Of a stretch of 64,000 bases of DNA, positions 51,616 through 60,621 are shown one piece after another. Each line of letters opens with the position of its first letter. Positions within the stretch are counted from its first letter, which is position 1. Source of the DNA: Neoaquamicrobium microcysteis (GTDB taxonomy: Bacteria; Pseudomonadota; Alphaproteobacteria; Rhizobiales; Rhizobiaceae); the NCBI RefSeq assembly GCF_008180155.1, contig NZ_VSZS01000060.1, positions 124,001 to 188,000 of the forward strand, given 5' to 3'. The notes under the pieces are model-generated. The model saw nothing but the letters and a program-made list of their open reading frames with translations, ran no database searches and had not been told where the DNA came from. The translations under genes were made by a program, and so were the position numbers.

Positions 51616-52823
51616 CGGAAGGCTCCGGTTGCGGTCAGTGCGCGTTCGACGCCCCGCAGTTCCGCCAGCCCCTTGAGGCGGCCGATTGCCGGGTAACCGG
51701 GCTGGGCGCCACGCTTCATGTCGTCCAGAATGTCCTGTCCGTGGTCGGGTCGCATAGGGATGATGGCGTCAGCACGTCCTTCGGCCCGCCGCCGCGCTTC
51801 CTCGCGCAAGAGCGCCGCCACGACCGCCACCATGTCGGTGTCACCGCCAAGATGTTCGTCCTCGTGGAAGGAGCAGGGAATGCTGTCGCCTTCCTTGCGC
51901 ACGTTGCGCAGGTGGACGAAATGGATGCGCGGCGCGAGCCGCTCGGCCATGGCGGGCAGGTCGTTGTCGTGGCGTGCACCCAGGGAGCCGGTGCACAGCG
52001 TCACCCCGTTGGCAGGGCTGTCGACCGCATCGAGCGCGGCGCGATAATCGGCTTCGGTGGACATGATGCGCGGCAGGCCCATGATAGGAAATGGCGGATC
52101 GTCGGGATGGCAGCATAGCCGCAGCTCAAGGCGCTCCGCCAGCGGCGTCACCTCAGAGAGGAAATCGATCAGGTTCGCGCGAAGCCGATCGGGGCCTATT
52201 TCCGCATAGTTGGCCAACTGCCTGCGCAGACCCTCGAGCGAGTGGTCCTCCTTGGAACCAGGCAGGCCGGCATTGACGGTGCGGGCCAGAAGCCTGGCGG
52301 CATCGTCGTCCATGCCGGCGAAGCGGCGCGCGGCGTCCTCGACCACCTCCGGCGCATAATCCTGCGCGGCATCGCGCCTTTCCAGAATGTGGATGTCGAA
52401 AGCCGCGAAGTCATGGAGATCGAAGCGCATCGTGGTGCCGCCATGCGCAACGCGCCATGCCAGCGCTGTGCGTGTCCAGTCCAGCACGGGCATGAAATTG
52501 TAGCAGATGACGGCGATGCCTGCCGAAGCCAGGTTCTCCATCGAAATCTTGTAGTTGTCGATATGCGTGCGCCAGTCGCCCGTCTGCGTCTTGATGGCTT
52601 CCGAAACGGGCAGGCTTTCGACGACCTCCCATTCTAGCCCGGTCGCGGCACCGTCCGGCAGGCGTCGCACCTCATCCTGGCGCTTCGTGATTTCGTGCGG
52701 GCTCCACACGACGCCATAGGGCACATGGTGGAGCGCCGACACAATGCCCTGCGCGCCCGCCTGTTTCGCATCAAGAAGCGTTACCTTGTCGACGGGGCCG
52801 AACCAGCGCCACGTATGTCTCAT
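51612..52823 (-). CDS. uxuA: Mannonate dehydratase
   Basis: The 403-aa protein starts MRHTWRWFGPVDKVTLLDA, diagnostic of UxuA, followed by QGIVSALHHVPYGVVWS. The metal-site region RLCCHPDDPPFPIMGLPRI lies mid-protein and HLRNVRKEGDSIPCSFHEDE near the end. It removes water from D-mannonate to give 2-keto-3-deoxygluconate. kdgK and kdgA, needed next, are not in the window. The start lies 12 bases after the TRAP large-permease stop, so import and catabolism genes form one operon. Confidence 0.95.
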   Translation of the reverse strand: MRHTWRWFGPVDKVTLLDAKQAGAQGIVSALHHVPYGVVWSPHEITKRQDEVRRLPDGAATGLEWEVVESLPVSEAIKTQTGDWRTHIDNYKISMENLASAGIAVICYNFMPVLDWTRTALAWRVAHGGTTMRFDLHDFAAFDIHILERRDAAQDYAPEVVEDAARRFAGMDDDAARLLARTVNAGLPGSKEDHSLEGLRRQLANYAEIGPDRLRANLIDFLSEVTPLAERLELRLCCHPDDPPFPIMGLPRIMSTEADYRAALDAVDSPANGVTLCTGSLGARHDNDLPAMAERLAPRIHFVHLRNVRKEGDSIPCSFHEDEHLGGDTDMVAVVAALLREEARRRAEGRADAIIPMRPDHGQDILDDMKRGAQPGYPAIGRLKGLAELRGVERALTATGAFR

Positions 52824-52835
52824 TGGCTGGTCTCC

Positions 52836-54113
52836 CTAGAAGACGAGATTGGGAAGGAAAAGAACGACGCCGGGCATGAACAGCAGCGCGAGCACCAGCA
52901 GCAGAACGGCGCCAATGAGCGGCAGCGACTCTCGGGTGTAGCTCTCTATGCGGCAGTTCAGCAGACTGCAGACGGTGAACATGGCGACGCCCACCGGCGG
53001 CGTCATTCCGCCCAGGGTGACGACGATCATCATCAATATGCCGAAATGCACCGGGTCGAACCCGACCGACGTGATGATAGGAACGACGATGGGCGTCAGA
53101 AGAAGCATCATCACCGTGCCTTCAAGGAACAGGCCGATGACGAACAGGAATGCCAGCACCGCGATCACGACCAGATGCGGCTCACTGATTGTCCCCAGCA
53201 GCAATCCGGAGAGCTGCTGTGGCACCTGCAGGAAGGTGATCGCAAAACCGACGATGCCCGACATCAGAATGATGAGCATTATCATGCCGATATCGGAAAT
53301 CGCTTCGCGAAACGCGTTCAGCGTCCTGTCGGGGGTCAATTCGCGGTGAGCCAGCGTGCCGATGACGACTGCGTAGATGACTGCGCCCGCGCCGACTTCC
53401 GAAGGTGTCAGCACGCCGCCGCGTATGGCGAATACCAACAGGACCGGAAACAGCAGCGCCCATTTGGCTCCCCACATCGCCCGGCCCAACTCGCCTGCCG
53501 TGGGCTTGCGTGCATCGGCAGCGACATAGTCGCGCTTACGGGCGATGATGTAGATCGTTACCATCATCACTATCATCATCAGGATGCCCGGAATGATGCC
53601 GGCCATGAACAGGCGACCGATGGAGACGTTGCCGACATAGCCGTAGAGGATGAGGCCGATGGAAGGCGGCAGCACCGCCGTAATCAAAGCGGTAACGGCG
53701 ATGACGGCTGCCGAAAACCCCTTCGAATAACCCTGCGCGAGCATCGACGGTCCGAGGATGCGGGCCTCCATGGCAGCTTCGGCCACGGCGGAGCCGGAAA
53801 CGCCGCCCATCAACGTGGACAGGATTACCGACACCTGCGCAAGCCCACCTGCCATCCACGATACCGCGACGTTAGCGAAGTGAAACAGCCGCTCGGTGAT
53901 GCCGCTGGCGTTCATCAGGTGCCCGGTGAGCACGAAGAAGGGTACGGCCAGCAGAGGAAAGCTCTGGCTCATGGTCGCGATGCGCTGCACGCCGATGGAA
54001 AGCGGCATGATGTCGGACTGAAGGAAGAAGACGAAGCCGGATATTCCGATGACGAACGCTATCGGCGCGCCGATGAAGAGCAGGACGAGAAAGACTATGC
54101 CGATGGCGATCAT
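52836..54113 (-). CDS. TRAP transporter large permease (DctM), probable hexuronate importer
   Basis: The 425-aa protein has about twelve membrane helices with DctM landmarks: FFVLTGHLMNASGITERLF, MGGVSGSAVAEAAMEARIL, PPSIGLILYGYVGNVSIG, LTPSEVGAGAVIYAVVIG and TLGGMTPPVGVAMFTVCSLL. With the small permease it forms a sodium-driven importer. Placement in one operon with uxuA, uxaC and uxuB indicates glucuronate, galacturonate or another hexuronate as solute. The ATG overlaps the small-permease stop by ATGA. Confidence 0.93.
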   Translation of the reverse strand: MIAIGIVFLVLLFIGAPIAFVIGISGFVFFLQSDIMPLSIGVQRIATMSQSFPLLAVPFFVLTGHLMNASGITERLFHFANVAVSWMAGGLAQVSVILSTLMGGVSGSAVAEAAMEARILGPSMLAQGYSKGFSAAVIAVTALITAVLPPSIGLILYGYVGNVSIGRLFMAGIIPGILMMIVMMVTIYIIARKRDYVAADARKPTAGELGRAMWGAKWALLFPVLLVFAIRGGVLTPSEVGAGAVIYAVVIGTLAHRELTPDRTLNAFREAISDIGMIMLIILMSGIVGFAITFLQVPQQLSGLLLGTISEPHLVVIAVLAFLFVIGLFLEGTVMMLLLTPIVVPIITSVGFDPVHFGILMMIVVTLGGMTPPVGVAMFTVCSLLNCRIESYTRESLPLIGAVLLLVLALLFMPGVVLFLPNLVF

Positions 54114-54628
54114 GGCTGGCGCCCCGCCGACACGGTGATCTCATCGTCAGGTTTGGTGTAGATCAGCGTCTCGCCATCGCGCCGCGTCCATGCCTGCACA
54201 AGATTATGGAATAGCGCGCCGCACAGCATCACGCAGCCGACCGGCACCGCGACGGTGACGAAAGCGTAGGAAAGCCCGCTATCGCCGAAGACGCGCTGAC
54301 GGTTGAGCCAGGTCAGCTTGGTCCCTTCCACGGCCAGCACGGCGAGAAAGGCGACAATCAGCAGCGTAACGGCCGTCTCGACAGCCAGCCGATGCTGGTA
54401 GGGCGCCCGGCGCACGAGGAGATCCACCCCGAGATGGCCCTTCTCGCGCATCGCGCGGGCGGCTCCGATGAAGCAGAGCCATATGAACAGCAGCTGCGCC
54501 ATGTCCACCGACCATATCAACGGCTGGCCGAAGAAGCGCATAACGGCGGCCATGAACACCAGCAGCGTTGTGCCGGCGAGAAGCACGACCGCGACCGCGA
54601 ACTCGATCTGACCAAGTCGCCTGAGCAT
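54110..54628 (-). CDS. TRAP transporter small permease (DctQ)
   Basis: The 172-aa protein has four membrane helices, the first at about residues 10-32 (FAVAVVLLAGTTLLVFMAAV), then the conserved WSVDMAQLLFIWLCFIGAAR region, a third at VTLLIVAFLAVLAV and a fourth at YAFVTVAVPVGCVML. Length and spacing are ordinary for DctQ. It links the binding protein to the large permease in the hexuronate importer and lies 65 bases after the binding-protein stop. Confidence 0.9.
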   Translation of the reverse strand: MLRRLGQIEFAVAVVLLAGTTLLVFMAAVMRFFGQPLIWSVDMAQLLFIWLCFIGAARAMREKGHLGVDLLVRRAPYQHRLAVETAVTLLIVAFLAVLAVEGTKLTWLNRQRVFGDSGLSYAFVTVAVPVGCVMLCGALFHNLVQAWTRRDGETLIYTKPDDEITVSAGRQP

Positions 54629-54693
54629 GGGAAACTCCGAAAAGAAGGAGCGGCGGGCGGGCCCGCGCGCCCCTATGGAGGAGAGCTGGACGA

Positions 54694-55668
54694 TTACTGG
54701 GCGGCTATGCTCTGCACAGTTTCGCGCAGGTCGCCGTAGCCCAGAACGTCATAGACGCCGGCGGTCGCATCACGGAAAGGCGTGACGTCGATTTCGGTTA
54801 TGGTTGCGCCGGCGGCTTCGAGGTCCGCCTCGATCTGCGCGAGTGCCGCTTCGGTGCCGCGTGATGCTTCGTCGCCCGCCGCAAGCGCTTCCTCTCGCAG
54901 CATGGTCTGCACGTCCGCAGGCAGGCTGTCGAACCAGGCCGCGCTGGTCACCATCCCGGTGATGAGACTGATGTGACCGGTCTTGGTTACATGGGGTGCC
55001 ACCTCATGCAGCTTGGAACCCCACAGAGCTGGCAATTGCACCTCAACCGAGTCGATCACGTTCTGCTGCAAGGCCGAATACACCTCTGCATAGGGCATCG
55101 GCGTTGGCGTCGCACCCATCGCCTTCACCGTCTCGGTCCACACCGGCGCACCCGGTGTACGCATGCGCGAGCCGGAAAGATCGGCCGGCGTTGCGACCGG
55201 CTTGTCGGTGACCACATGGCGCTCGCCCTGCCACCAGTTGAACGAGAGGATCTGATGGCCCGAAGCTTCGCGCAGCTTGCCCACCCACTCCTCGAACAGG
55301 TCGGAGGTCACGACGTTGCGGATGCCGTCATAGCCGGAAGCCAGATAGGGCGCGCCAAGAATACCGAGTTCGTTCTGGAAGACGGCGAGGCGTCCGCCAT
55401 CGACGATCACCGCCACCGGGGCACCTGCACGGGCCTGTTCGAGCACATCCTCGTCGGGACCAAGTTGCGAATTGGGGAACAGCTTGATCTCAACGGCGCC
55501 GCCCGAACGCTCCGCTACCGCGTCGCGGAAACTCTCAAGCCCCTTGTAGAGCGGGTCGGTCGTGGTAAGGGCCGTATTGATGCTGAGCGTATGGTCTGCG
55601 GCGAGCGCCGGCCCTGCGACGGCAACGAAGCCGGCGGCGAGAATTGACGTGAACGAAACGAACCTCAT
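54694..55668 (-). CDS. TRAP transporter substrate-binding protein (DctP family), probable hexuronate binder
   Basis: The 324-aa protein has a signal peptide (MRFVSFTSILAAGFVAVAGPALA) and a DctP core: LSINTALTTTDPLYKGLESF, VEIKLFPNSQLGPDEDVLEQ, DLSGSRMRTPGAPVWTETVK with the conserved Arg that clamps the solute carboxylate, and YAEVYSALQQNVIDSVE. The ATG at 55668 follows GGGAGGAAATC and begins the signal peptide; an upstream start at 55809 overlaps the divergent regulator gene. It heads the leftward hexuronate operon. Confidence 0.92.
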   Translation of the reverse strand: MRFVSFTSILAAGFVAVAGPALAADHTLSINTALTTTDPLYKGLESFRDAVAERSGGAVEIKLFPNSQLGPDEDVLEQARAGAPVAVIVDGGRLAVFQNELGILGAPYLASGYDGIRNVVTSDLFEEWVGKLREASGHQILSFNWWQGERHVVTDKPVATPADLSGSRMRTPGAPVWTETVKAMGATPTPMPYAEVYSALQQNVIDSVEVQLPALWGSKLHEVAPHVTKTGHISLITGMVTSAAWFDSLPADVQTMLREEALAAGDEASRGTEAALAQIEADLEAAGATITEIDVTPFRDATAGVYDVLGYGDLRETVQSIAAQ

Positions 55669-55734
55669 GATTTCCTCCCTGAGCGAACGATAGGCCCTCC
55701 AAAGCCTCTTCCGGAGACTAGAATGGTAGTATAT

Positions 55735-55745
55735 TGTTGTCAACA
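55735..55745. promoter_or_regulatory. Palindrome at the start codon of the GntR gene
   Basis: TGTTG-T-CAACA (55735-55745) is a perfect 5-1-5 palindrome whose last base is the A of the ATG. A TATATT box (55730-55735) lies 9 bases upstream of that ATG. This is a candidate operator for the FadR-type regulator, placed to block its own transcription start. Confidence 0.4.
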
Positions 55746-56455
55746 TGAGTCTTGATTTCGAACTTGCGCCGCTGGCCGACGACAGCCAGCGCGCCCGCCA
55801 GGCGACCATTGGATCGCGTGTCTACGACACGGTGCGAGCCGCCATCGTTCAGCTGCGCTTCCGGCCGGGAAACCCGCTTTCGGAAGCGGAGATCGCGCGC
55901 CAGCTTGGCGTGTCGCGCCAGCCGGTGCGCGAAGCCTTCATCAAGCTGGCTGAGTCGGGGCTGGTCGAGATCAGGCCGCAGCGCGGTACCTTCGTGCGCC
56001 TGATCTCACGGCGCGAGGTCGCCAATGCGCGCTTCATACGAGAGGCCATCGAGGTCGCGATCGTGAAAAAGGCGGCGACGGACGCGGCAGCGAGCGACGT
56101 TACCACGCTGGAAAGCCTTATTCGCGAGCAGCGCGCCGTCGCGGTGAGCGGGGACAACGTCGCCTTTCTGCGGCTGGACGAGAAGTTCCATCAGGCGGTG
56201 GCTTGCAGCGCCGACTGCGAGGACGCATGGCGGGTGCTGGAGGGGCTCAAGGCGCAGATGGATCGCGTGCGCTATCTATCGCTGCCGGAAGCGACGCCGC
56301 TCGAGACGATCATCGAGCAGCACGAGCGCATCGTGCGTGCCATCGCCGCCGGCAAACCTGACGAGGCGGAGCTTGCCATGCGTCAGCACCTTTCGGAAAT
56401 CCTGCTATCCCTGCCCAAGCTCGCCGCGGGGCACCCGGCCTATTTCGTGGATTGA
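55745..56455 (+). CDS. GntR-family regulator, FadR/FCD type (UxuR-like role)
   Basis: The 236-aa protein has a GntR winged helix (SRVYDTVRAAIVQLRFRPGN, LSEAEIARQLGVSRQPVREA, VEIRPQRGTFVRLIS) and an all-helical FCD effector domain with metal-site residues (LRLDEKFHQAVAC; EQHERIVRAI). It is divergent to the TRAP-uxuA-uxaC-uxuB operon and is the probable uronate-responsive repressor. No ribosome-binding site is visible before the ATG, and a -10-like TATATT is only 9 bases away, so translation may be leaderless. Confidence 0.88.
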   Translation: MSLDFELAPLADDSQRARQATIGSRVYDTVRAAIVQLRFRPGNPLSEAEIARQLGVSRQPVREAFIKLAESGLVEIRPQRGTFVRLISRREVANARFIREAIEVAIVKKAATDAAASDVTTLESLIREQRAVAVSGDNVAFLRLDEKFHQAVACSADCEDAWRVLEGLKAQMDRVRYLSLPEATPLETIIEQHERIVRAIAAGKPDEAELAMRQHLSEILLSLPKLAAGHPAYFVD

Positions 56456-56698
56456 CCGGCATTCCGTGCGGCGAGGTTGCCGCATAGGTGCAAATGGAGC
56501 ATGGGACCCGCGCGTTAAGTGCCGATGAACACAAGCTGCCGCCAAAAAAATCAAGGACGGGTGTCGGGAAGCGCGCCGACAGTTCGTCCTTAGAGCGCTC
56601 GGTGGCCATCGAGCGGTCTTTGTCGGCAGTCACCAAGCGGCGGTGGGCTAAGGTTGCTCCCACCGATGTTGTCGTCCACAAGGGGAAGGAGAACCAAT

Positions 56699-57142
56699 AT
56701 GCCCAGCATCGTAACCTTGCACCGCGTTATTGCAGCCAAGCCCGAGAAGGTCTTCAGGGCCTTCGTTGAGGCGGACGCGATTGCAAGCTGGCTTCCACCT
56801 TACGGCTTTCTCTGCACTGTGCACGAGCTGGACGCCAAGGTAGGAGGCAGGCACCGGATGTCCTTCCGAAACTTCACGACTGGCCGCAGCCATTCCTTCG
56901 GCGGGACCTATAAGGAGCTCGCTCCGGGCGAGCGGCTGGTCTACACCGACAGCTTCGACGATCCGAACCTCCCAGGCGAGATGGTCGTCACGGTGACCCT
57001 CAAGGCCGTGTCCATTGGAACGGAGGTAAATATCGAGCAGAAGGGGATACCGGACATAATTCCGCGCGAGGCTTGCTACCTCGGCTGGCAGGAATCGCTG
57101 CGCAAGCTTGCGAAGCTCGTCGAGCCCGAGATCAACCAGTAG
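56699..57142 (+). CDS. SRPBCC/AHSA1-like (START fold) protein
   Basis: The 147-aa protein matches the AHSA1 pattern: LHRVIAAKPEKVFRAFVEAD, IASWLPPYGFLCTVHELDAK, VGGRHRMSFRN, LAPGERLVYTDSFDDPNLPG and, at the end, CYLGWQESLRKLAKLVEPE. Such proteins form a hydrophobic cavity and bind ligands or act on toxins and stress targets; the actual role here is unknown. It begins after GAAGGAGAACCAAT, and stands alone between two regulator genes. The 243 bases before it contain no gene I can support. Confidence 0.85.
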   Translation: MPSIVTLHRVIAAKPEKVFRAFVEADAIASWLPPYGFLCTVHELDAKVGGRHRMSFRNFTTGRSHSFGGTYKELAPGERLVYTDSFDDPNLPGEMVVTVTLKAVSIGTEVNIEQKGIPDIIPREACYLGWQESLRKLAKLVEPEINQ

Positions 57143-57199
57143 GCAATCCTCTCCCTCCATCGCGTCCGCTGTTCGTGCCGGCGGCGATGCCCGTGGCGA

Positions 57200-57895
57200 C
57201 TACGCCTCGATTTGCGCTTCCAGATGCTTCAGCGTGAGGTTGTATTGGTCGAACAGGCGCTGTTTGGCGAGTTCGGCGTCACCGTCCAGTGCAGCCTCCA
57301 TTATGAGCCGGTGCTCTTCCACGGAGTCGCGACGGGGATAACCGCTCATCGAAATGTAGCGGTAGCGCTCCGCCTGATCCATCATCTCGTTGCAAAACTT
57401 TATCAGCCAGAACGAGCCGCACGCGCCGATCAGCGCATTGTGGAAGGCCCGGTGCTTGATCTCCCACTCTGTGTTGTCGCCGCCTTCCTCCGGGGTCTGA
57501 ATGCGGGTCCGCGACAGCCGATGGAAGGAGAGGACAATGTTGTCCTCCCAGATTTGCGTTCGGTTGGCGATCGACTCTTCAAGTGCCTTTCCTTCCAGCC
57601 AGCAGCGCGTCCTGACGAGTTCGCGCAGCTTTTCCAGAGACAGTTCGGGGACGAAGAAGCCCCGCTGGTCGTGGCGATCGACGAGATGCTCCGACGACAG
57701 CCGGTTGAGCGCCTCGCGAACCGGATTTGCGCCGACGCCGTAACGCGTCGCTACCTGCTCGATCTGGAGCTTCTGGCCGGGCTTGAGCTCGCCCTTCAGA
57801 ATATCCTGACGGAGCCTGCGATAGACGAGCGTCGCCGCCGTCGCCTTCTCGCCACGCCCCCCGGTACTCCCGACCTCCGGCACGTTCAGCGCCAT
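57200..57895 (-). CDS. GntR-family regulator, FCD type
   Basis: The 231-aa protein has a GntR winged helix (ATLVYRRLRQDILKGELKPG, LQIEQVATRYGVGANPVREA, LVDRHDQRGFFVPELS) and a helical FCD domain (WEIKHRAFHNALIGACGS; VEEHRLIMEAAL). It is the last gene of a leftward unit beginning with the NMT1-type binding protein, 34 bases after the permease stop. It may control that importer and the divergent FAH-family gene. The ligand is unknown. Confidence 0.88.
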   Translation of the reverse strand: MALNVPEVGSTGGRGEKATAATLVYRRLRQDILKGELKPGQKLQIEQVATRYGVGANPVREALNRLSSEHLVDRHDQRGFFVPELSLEKLRELVRTRCWLEGKALEESIANRTQIWEDNIVLSFHRLSRTRIQTPEEGGDNTEWEIKHRAFHNALIGACGSFWLIKFCNEMMDQAERYRYISMSGYPRRDSVEEHRLIMEAALDGDAELAKQRLFDQYNLTLKHLEAQIEA

Positions 57896-57929
57896 GTTCG
57901 CCCCTCTTCCCCGTTGTCAGCTATCCTCG

Positions 57930-58787
57930 TCACTGTGCCATGCCTCCGCCGGCCGAAGATTTCTGCCAGAACACAAGGCGCCGCTCCACCCATACGACGG
58001 TCCAGAAAAGGGCGAGACCCAGCAGGCTGAGATAGATGATGAGCGAGAAGACGCGCGGCGTGTTGAGCTGCGATGCGGCGACCCGGATCAACTCGCCGAA
58101 ACCCTTGCCGCCGCCCAAAAACTCGCCGGTGATCGCGCCGGCCATAACACCGACCGCCGCGATCTTGAGGCCCGTAAACATCTGCGGCAACGCCAGCGGC
58201 AGCTTCATCTTGATGAGCGTCTGGAGACGCGTTGCGCCCATCGTCTTGAACAGGGCGCGGGCGTGTTCGTCGGAGGCGTGCAGGCCGGCTGCGGTGCCGA
58301 CGACGATCGGAAAGGTGGCGATAAATGCGGCAAGCGCCACCTTGGACGATATGCCGAATCCGAGCCACGCGAGGAAGATCGGGGCAAAGGCCACCTTGGG
58401 CATGGTGTCGATGGCAACCAGATAGGGCAGGACGGCGCGCTCGCCGAAAGCGAACTCACCCACGATGATGCCGAGGCTGAAGCCGATAGTCAGGGCTATC
58501 GCGTAGCCGAAGATCACTTCCTTGAAGGTTATCCAGAACGCGGTCAGCATGTAGCCGCCGGTAAGGAGGTTCTGGCCGACGAAGGCGATGTCCTGCGCCG
58601 TTTCCCACGGACCCGGCAGAATGATCGGCGACACGAGGCCAGACAGGTGAATGACCTGCCACGTAAGCAGGAACGCGACCATGAGGCCGGTCATGCCGAT
58701 CCATCGCGGCAGGCGGTCCATGAAGGTGACAGGTTCGGACCATACCGTGTCCGGCCGAGCGCCTTGAGAGTTGTCGACGGCGGTCAC
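57930..58787 (-). CDS. ABC transporter permease (SsuC/TauC/ThiX-like)
   Basis: The 285-aa protein has six membrane helices of the BPD_transp_1 type found in nitrate, taurine, alkanesulfonate and pyrimidine importers: LMVAFLLTWQVIHLSGLVSP, LPYLVAIDTMPKVAFAPIFL, the coupling loop EHARALFKTMGATRLQTLIK and LGGGKGFGELIRVAASQLNT. The start overlaps the ATPase stop by ATGA. Adjoining FAH-family and SDR genes suggest an organic or aromatic-acid solute and not a sulfonate. Confidence 0.9.
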   Translation of the reverse strand: MTAVDNSQGARPDTVWSEPVTFMDRLPRWIGMTGLMVAFLLTWQVIHLSGLVSPIILPGPWETAQDIAFVGQNLLTGGYMLTAFWITFKEVIFGYAIALTIGFSLGIIVGEFAFGERAVLPYLVAIDTMPKVAFAPIFLAWLGFGISSKVALAAFIATFPIVVGTAAGLHASDEHARALFKTMGATRLQTLIKMKLPLALPQMFTGLKIAAVGVMAGAITGEFLGGGKGFGELIRVAASQLNTPRVFSLIIYLSLLGLALFWTVVWVERRLVFWQKSSAGGGMAQ

Positions 58788-59596
58788 AGGAATGCTCCCT
58801 TGTCGAGGTGCGTGCGAATGTGACGGACATATTCGCCGAACTTGCGGTCTGTCATCATATCGAGGGTGCGCGGCCGCGGCAGGTCGATCTCGACGGTCTC
58901 GACGAAGGTCCCGGGTCGCGGTGACATGACGTAGACCACGTCCGAAAGGATGACCGCCTCCGGGATCGAGTGCGTGATCAAAAACGCAGTCGCTTGGCGT
59001 TCCATGCAGATACGCTGCAATTCCATGTTCATGAAGTCGCGAGAAAGTTCGTCGAGTGCGCTAAACGGTTCGTCAAGCAGCAGCACTGCCGGCTCGGTGA
59101 TGAGCATGCGGCAGATTGCTGCCCTCTGCGCCATGCCGCCGGACAGATCGCCCGGTCGGCGGTGCTCGAAACCCTTCAATCCGACAAGGTCCAGAAGGGC
59201 CAAGGCGTCGGCGTGCTTTGCCTTGGCAGCGGCGCGCCCGTCACGGATTTCGATCGGCAGCACGATATTCTCGATCGTCGTCCGCCACGGAAACAGCGTG
59301 GCATGCTGGAACATCATGCCGATGTCCCGCCGCGTGCCGGTTACCGGCGTCCCCTGCAGATAGACGCTGCCTCCCGTAGGTGGGACGAGGCCAGCCATGA
59401 TCTTGAGCAGCGTGGTCTTGCCGCAGCCTGACGGGCCGATGACAGAGGCGAAGCCGCCTTCGTTTAAGGTAAGATCGACCCGGTCGAGCGCCTTGAGATT
59501 ACCGCGGGCGTAACTTTTGGTCACGCCACGCAGTTCGTAGACCGGCCGGCCATGATGGCCGGCCGTCGCTTCGGTGATCCGGTGGACCGCAGTCAT
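58784..59596 (-). CDS. ABC transporter ATP-binding protein (SsuB/TauB-like)
   Basis: The 270-aa protein has Walker A GPSGCGKTT, Q-loop FQHATLFPWRTTIENI, signature LSGGMAQRA, Walker [17 protein letters not shown] and switch ITHSIPEAVILSD. This form belongs to the nitrate/sulfonate/taurine group. The ATG at 59596 (MTAVHRITEATAG) overlaps the binding-protein stop by ATGA; the longer frame upstream reads through that gene in another frame and is rejected. Confidence 0.92.
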   Translation of the reverse strand: MTAVHRITEATAGHHGRPVYELRGVTKSYARGNLKALDRVDLTLNEGGFASVIGPSGCGKTTLLKIMAGLVPPTGGSVYLQGTPVTGTRRDIGMMFQHATLFPWRTTIENIVLPIEIRDGRAAAKAKHADALALLDLVGLKGFEHRRPGDLSGGMAQRAAICRMLITEPAVLLLDEPFSALDELSRDFMNMELQRICMERQATAFLITHSIPEAVILSDVVYVMSPRPGTFVETVEIDLPRPRTLDMMTDRKFGEYVRHIRTHLDKGAFL

Positions 59597-60621
59597 TCCG
59601 CGTTCCAGGCTTCGACGAAGTCGTTCGTATAGGCGGCCTCGAGATCGTCCAGCGGTGCGGAGAGCGCCCCGGTTTCCACCGAACTGTCGTGCCACATCTG
59701 CCAGTGCTCGGGCGGCTGGTAGCCGTAGCCCTTCGACATGTCGAGCGGCGTGATGCGATCCTGTATCGCCGTTAGCAGCGCCGCGGCGAACTCCTTGTCC
59801 TCGCCCTCCTGCGGATTGCCGGCGGCGGCATGCTCGAGCACCTTTTCGCGGTTGGCGGGATCCATGCCGAACTTAGTTCCCTTTACGAGCGCCTTGCCGA
59901 AGGCTTCGACGACATCCGGGTTCTCTTGGAGATAGGAGCGGGTAACGGCCCAGCCATTGCCGAAAAAGGAGAGATACTCGTCCGGCGTTATTTCACGAAG
60001 CGGGATGCCGCGCGACTGGATGATCGCCGCGTCGCTTACCGCCGCTGCGTATGACTGTATCTCGTCGTTGAGGAACGCAGCCGCAGCGGTGCCGCCGTCG
60101 CCGACCGCGAGAAATTCGTAGTCGGTGCCTTCCGCCAGGTTTTCACCGGCCAGAATGGCACGACTGAACCCGACCTCGGCACCGTCGGCAGTGCCGACGC
60201 CAACCGTCGTGCCTTTCAGGTCCGCCGGGCCCTGGACGGCGGATTCATCCTTCACGACGAGGCCGAAGATCGACTTGGGAAACTGATTGTAGATGAAGAC
60301 GACGTCTTCGCCGCGCGCACGCGCGCCGAGCAGCGGTCCAGGCCCCGGATTGCCGATCTGCGCCTGGCCTGCGGCCATCGATTGCAGCACCGACGCCGAC
60401 CCGTTGACGGCCTCGACTGTGACATTGAGACCCAACTCCTCGAAATAACCCTCGCCGATGGCGACATGCATCGGGAAGTTGTTGATGGCCGAAGGGTTCG
60501 GCACCACCACCGTGATGTTCTTCTCCTGTGCAGACGCTGTATGTGCGACGCCCAGCGAGCATGTGACCGCCAGCGCGAACGTCGCCATGGCGATGCGGCC
60601 AAACCGCATTTCTCGTTCCAT
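59593..60621 (-). CDS. NMT1/THI5-like ABC substrate-binding protein
   Basis: The 342-aa protein has a signal peptide (MEREMRFGRIAMATFALAVT, cleaved after about HTASA) and an NMT1/SsuA-type core: NNFPMHVAIGEGYFEELGLN, SMAAGQAQIGNPGPGPLLGA and VQGPADLKGTTVGVGTADGA. Members bind thiamine precursors, sulfonates, riboflavin precursors or aromatic acids. The strong GGGAGGAAG before the ATG fits high expression. It heads the leftward operon SBP-ATPase-permease-GntR and is divergent to the FAH-family gene. Confidence 0.9.
   Translation of the reverse strand: MEREMRFGRIAMATFALAVTCSLGVAHTASAQEKNITVVVPNPSAINNFPMHVAIGEGYFEELGLNVTVEAVNGSASVLQSMAAGQAQIGNPGPGPLLGARARGEDVVFIYNQFPKSIFGLVVKDESAVQGPADLKGTTVGVGTADGAEVGFSRAILAGENLAEGTDYEFLAVGDGGTAAAAFLNDEIQSYAAAVSDAAIIQSRGIPLREITPDEYLSFFGNGWAVTRSYLQENPDVVEAFGKALVKGTKFGMDPANREKVLEHAAAGNPQEGEDKEFAAALLTAIQDRITPLDMSKGYGYQPPEHWQMWHDSSVETGALSAPLDDLEAAYTNDFVEAWNAE

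Noticed and set aside
52695-54161. 488-aa plus-strand open frame, rich in Asp, His and Arg
   Set aside because: It is antisense to a TRAP large-permease gene; its composition is the expected complement of membrane-protein codons.
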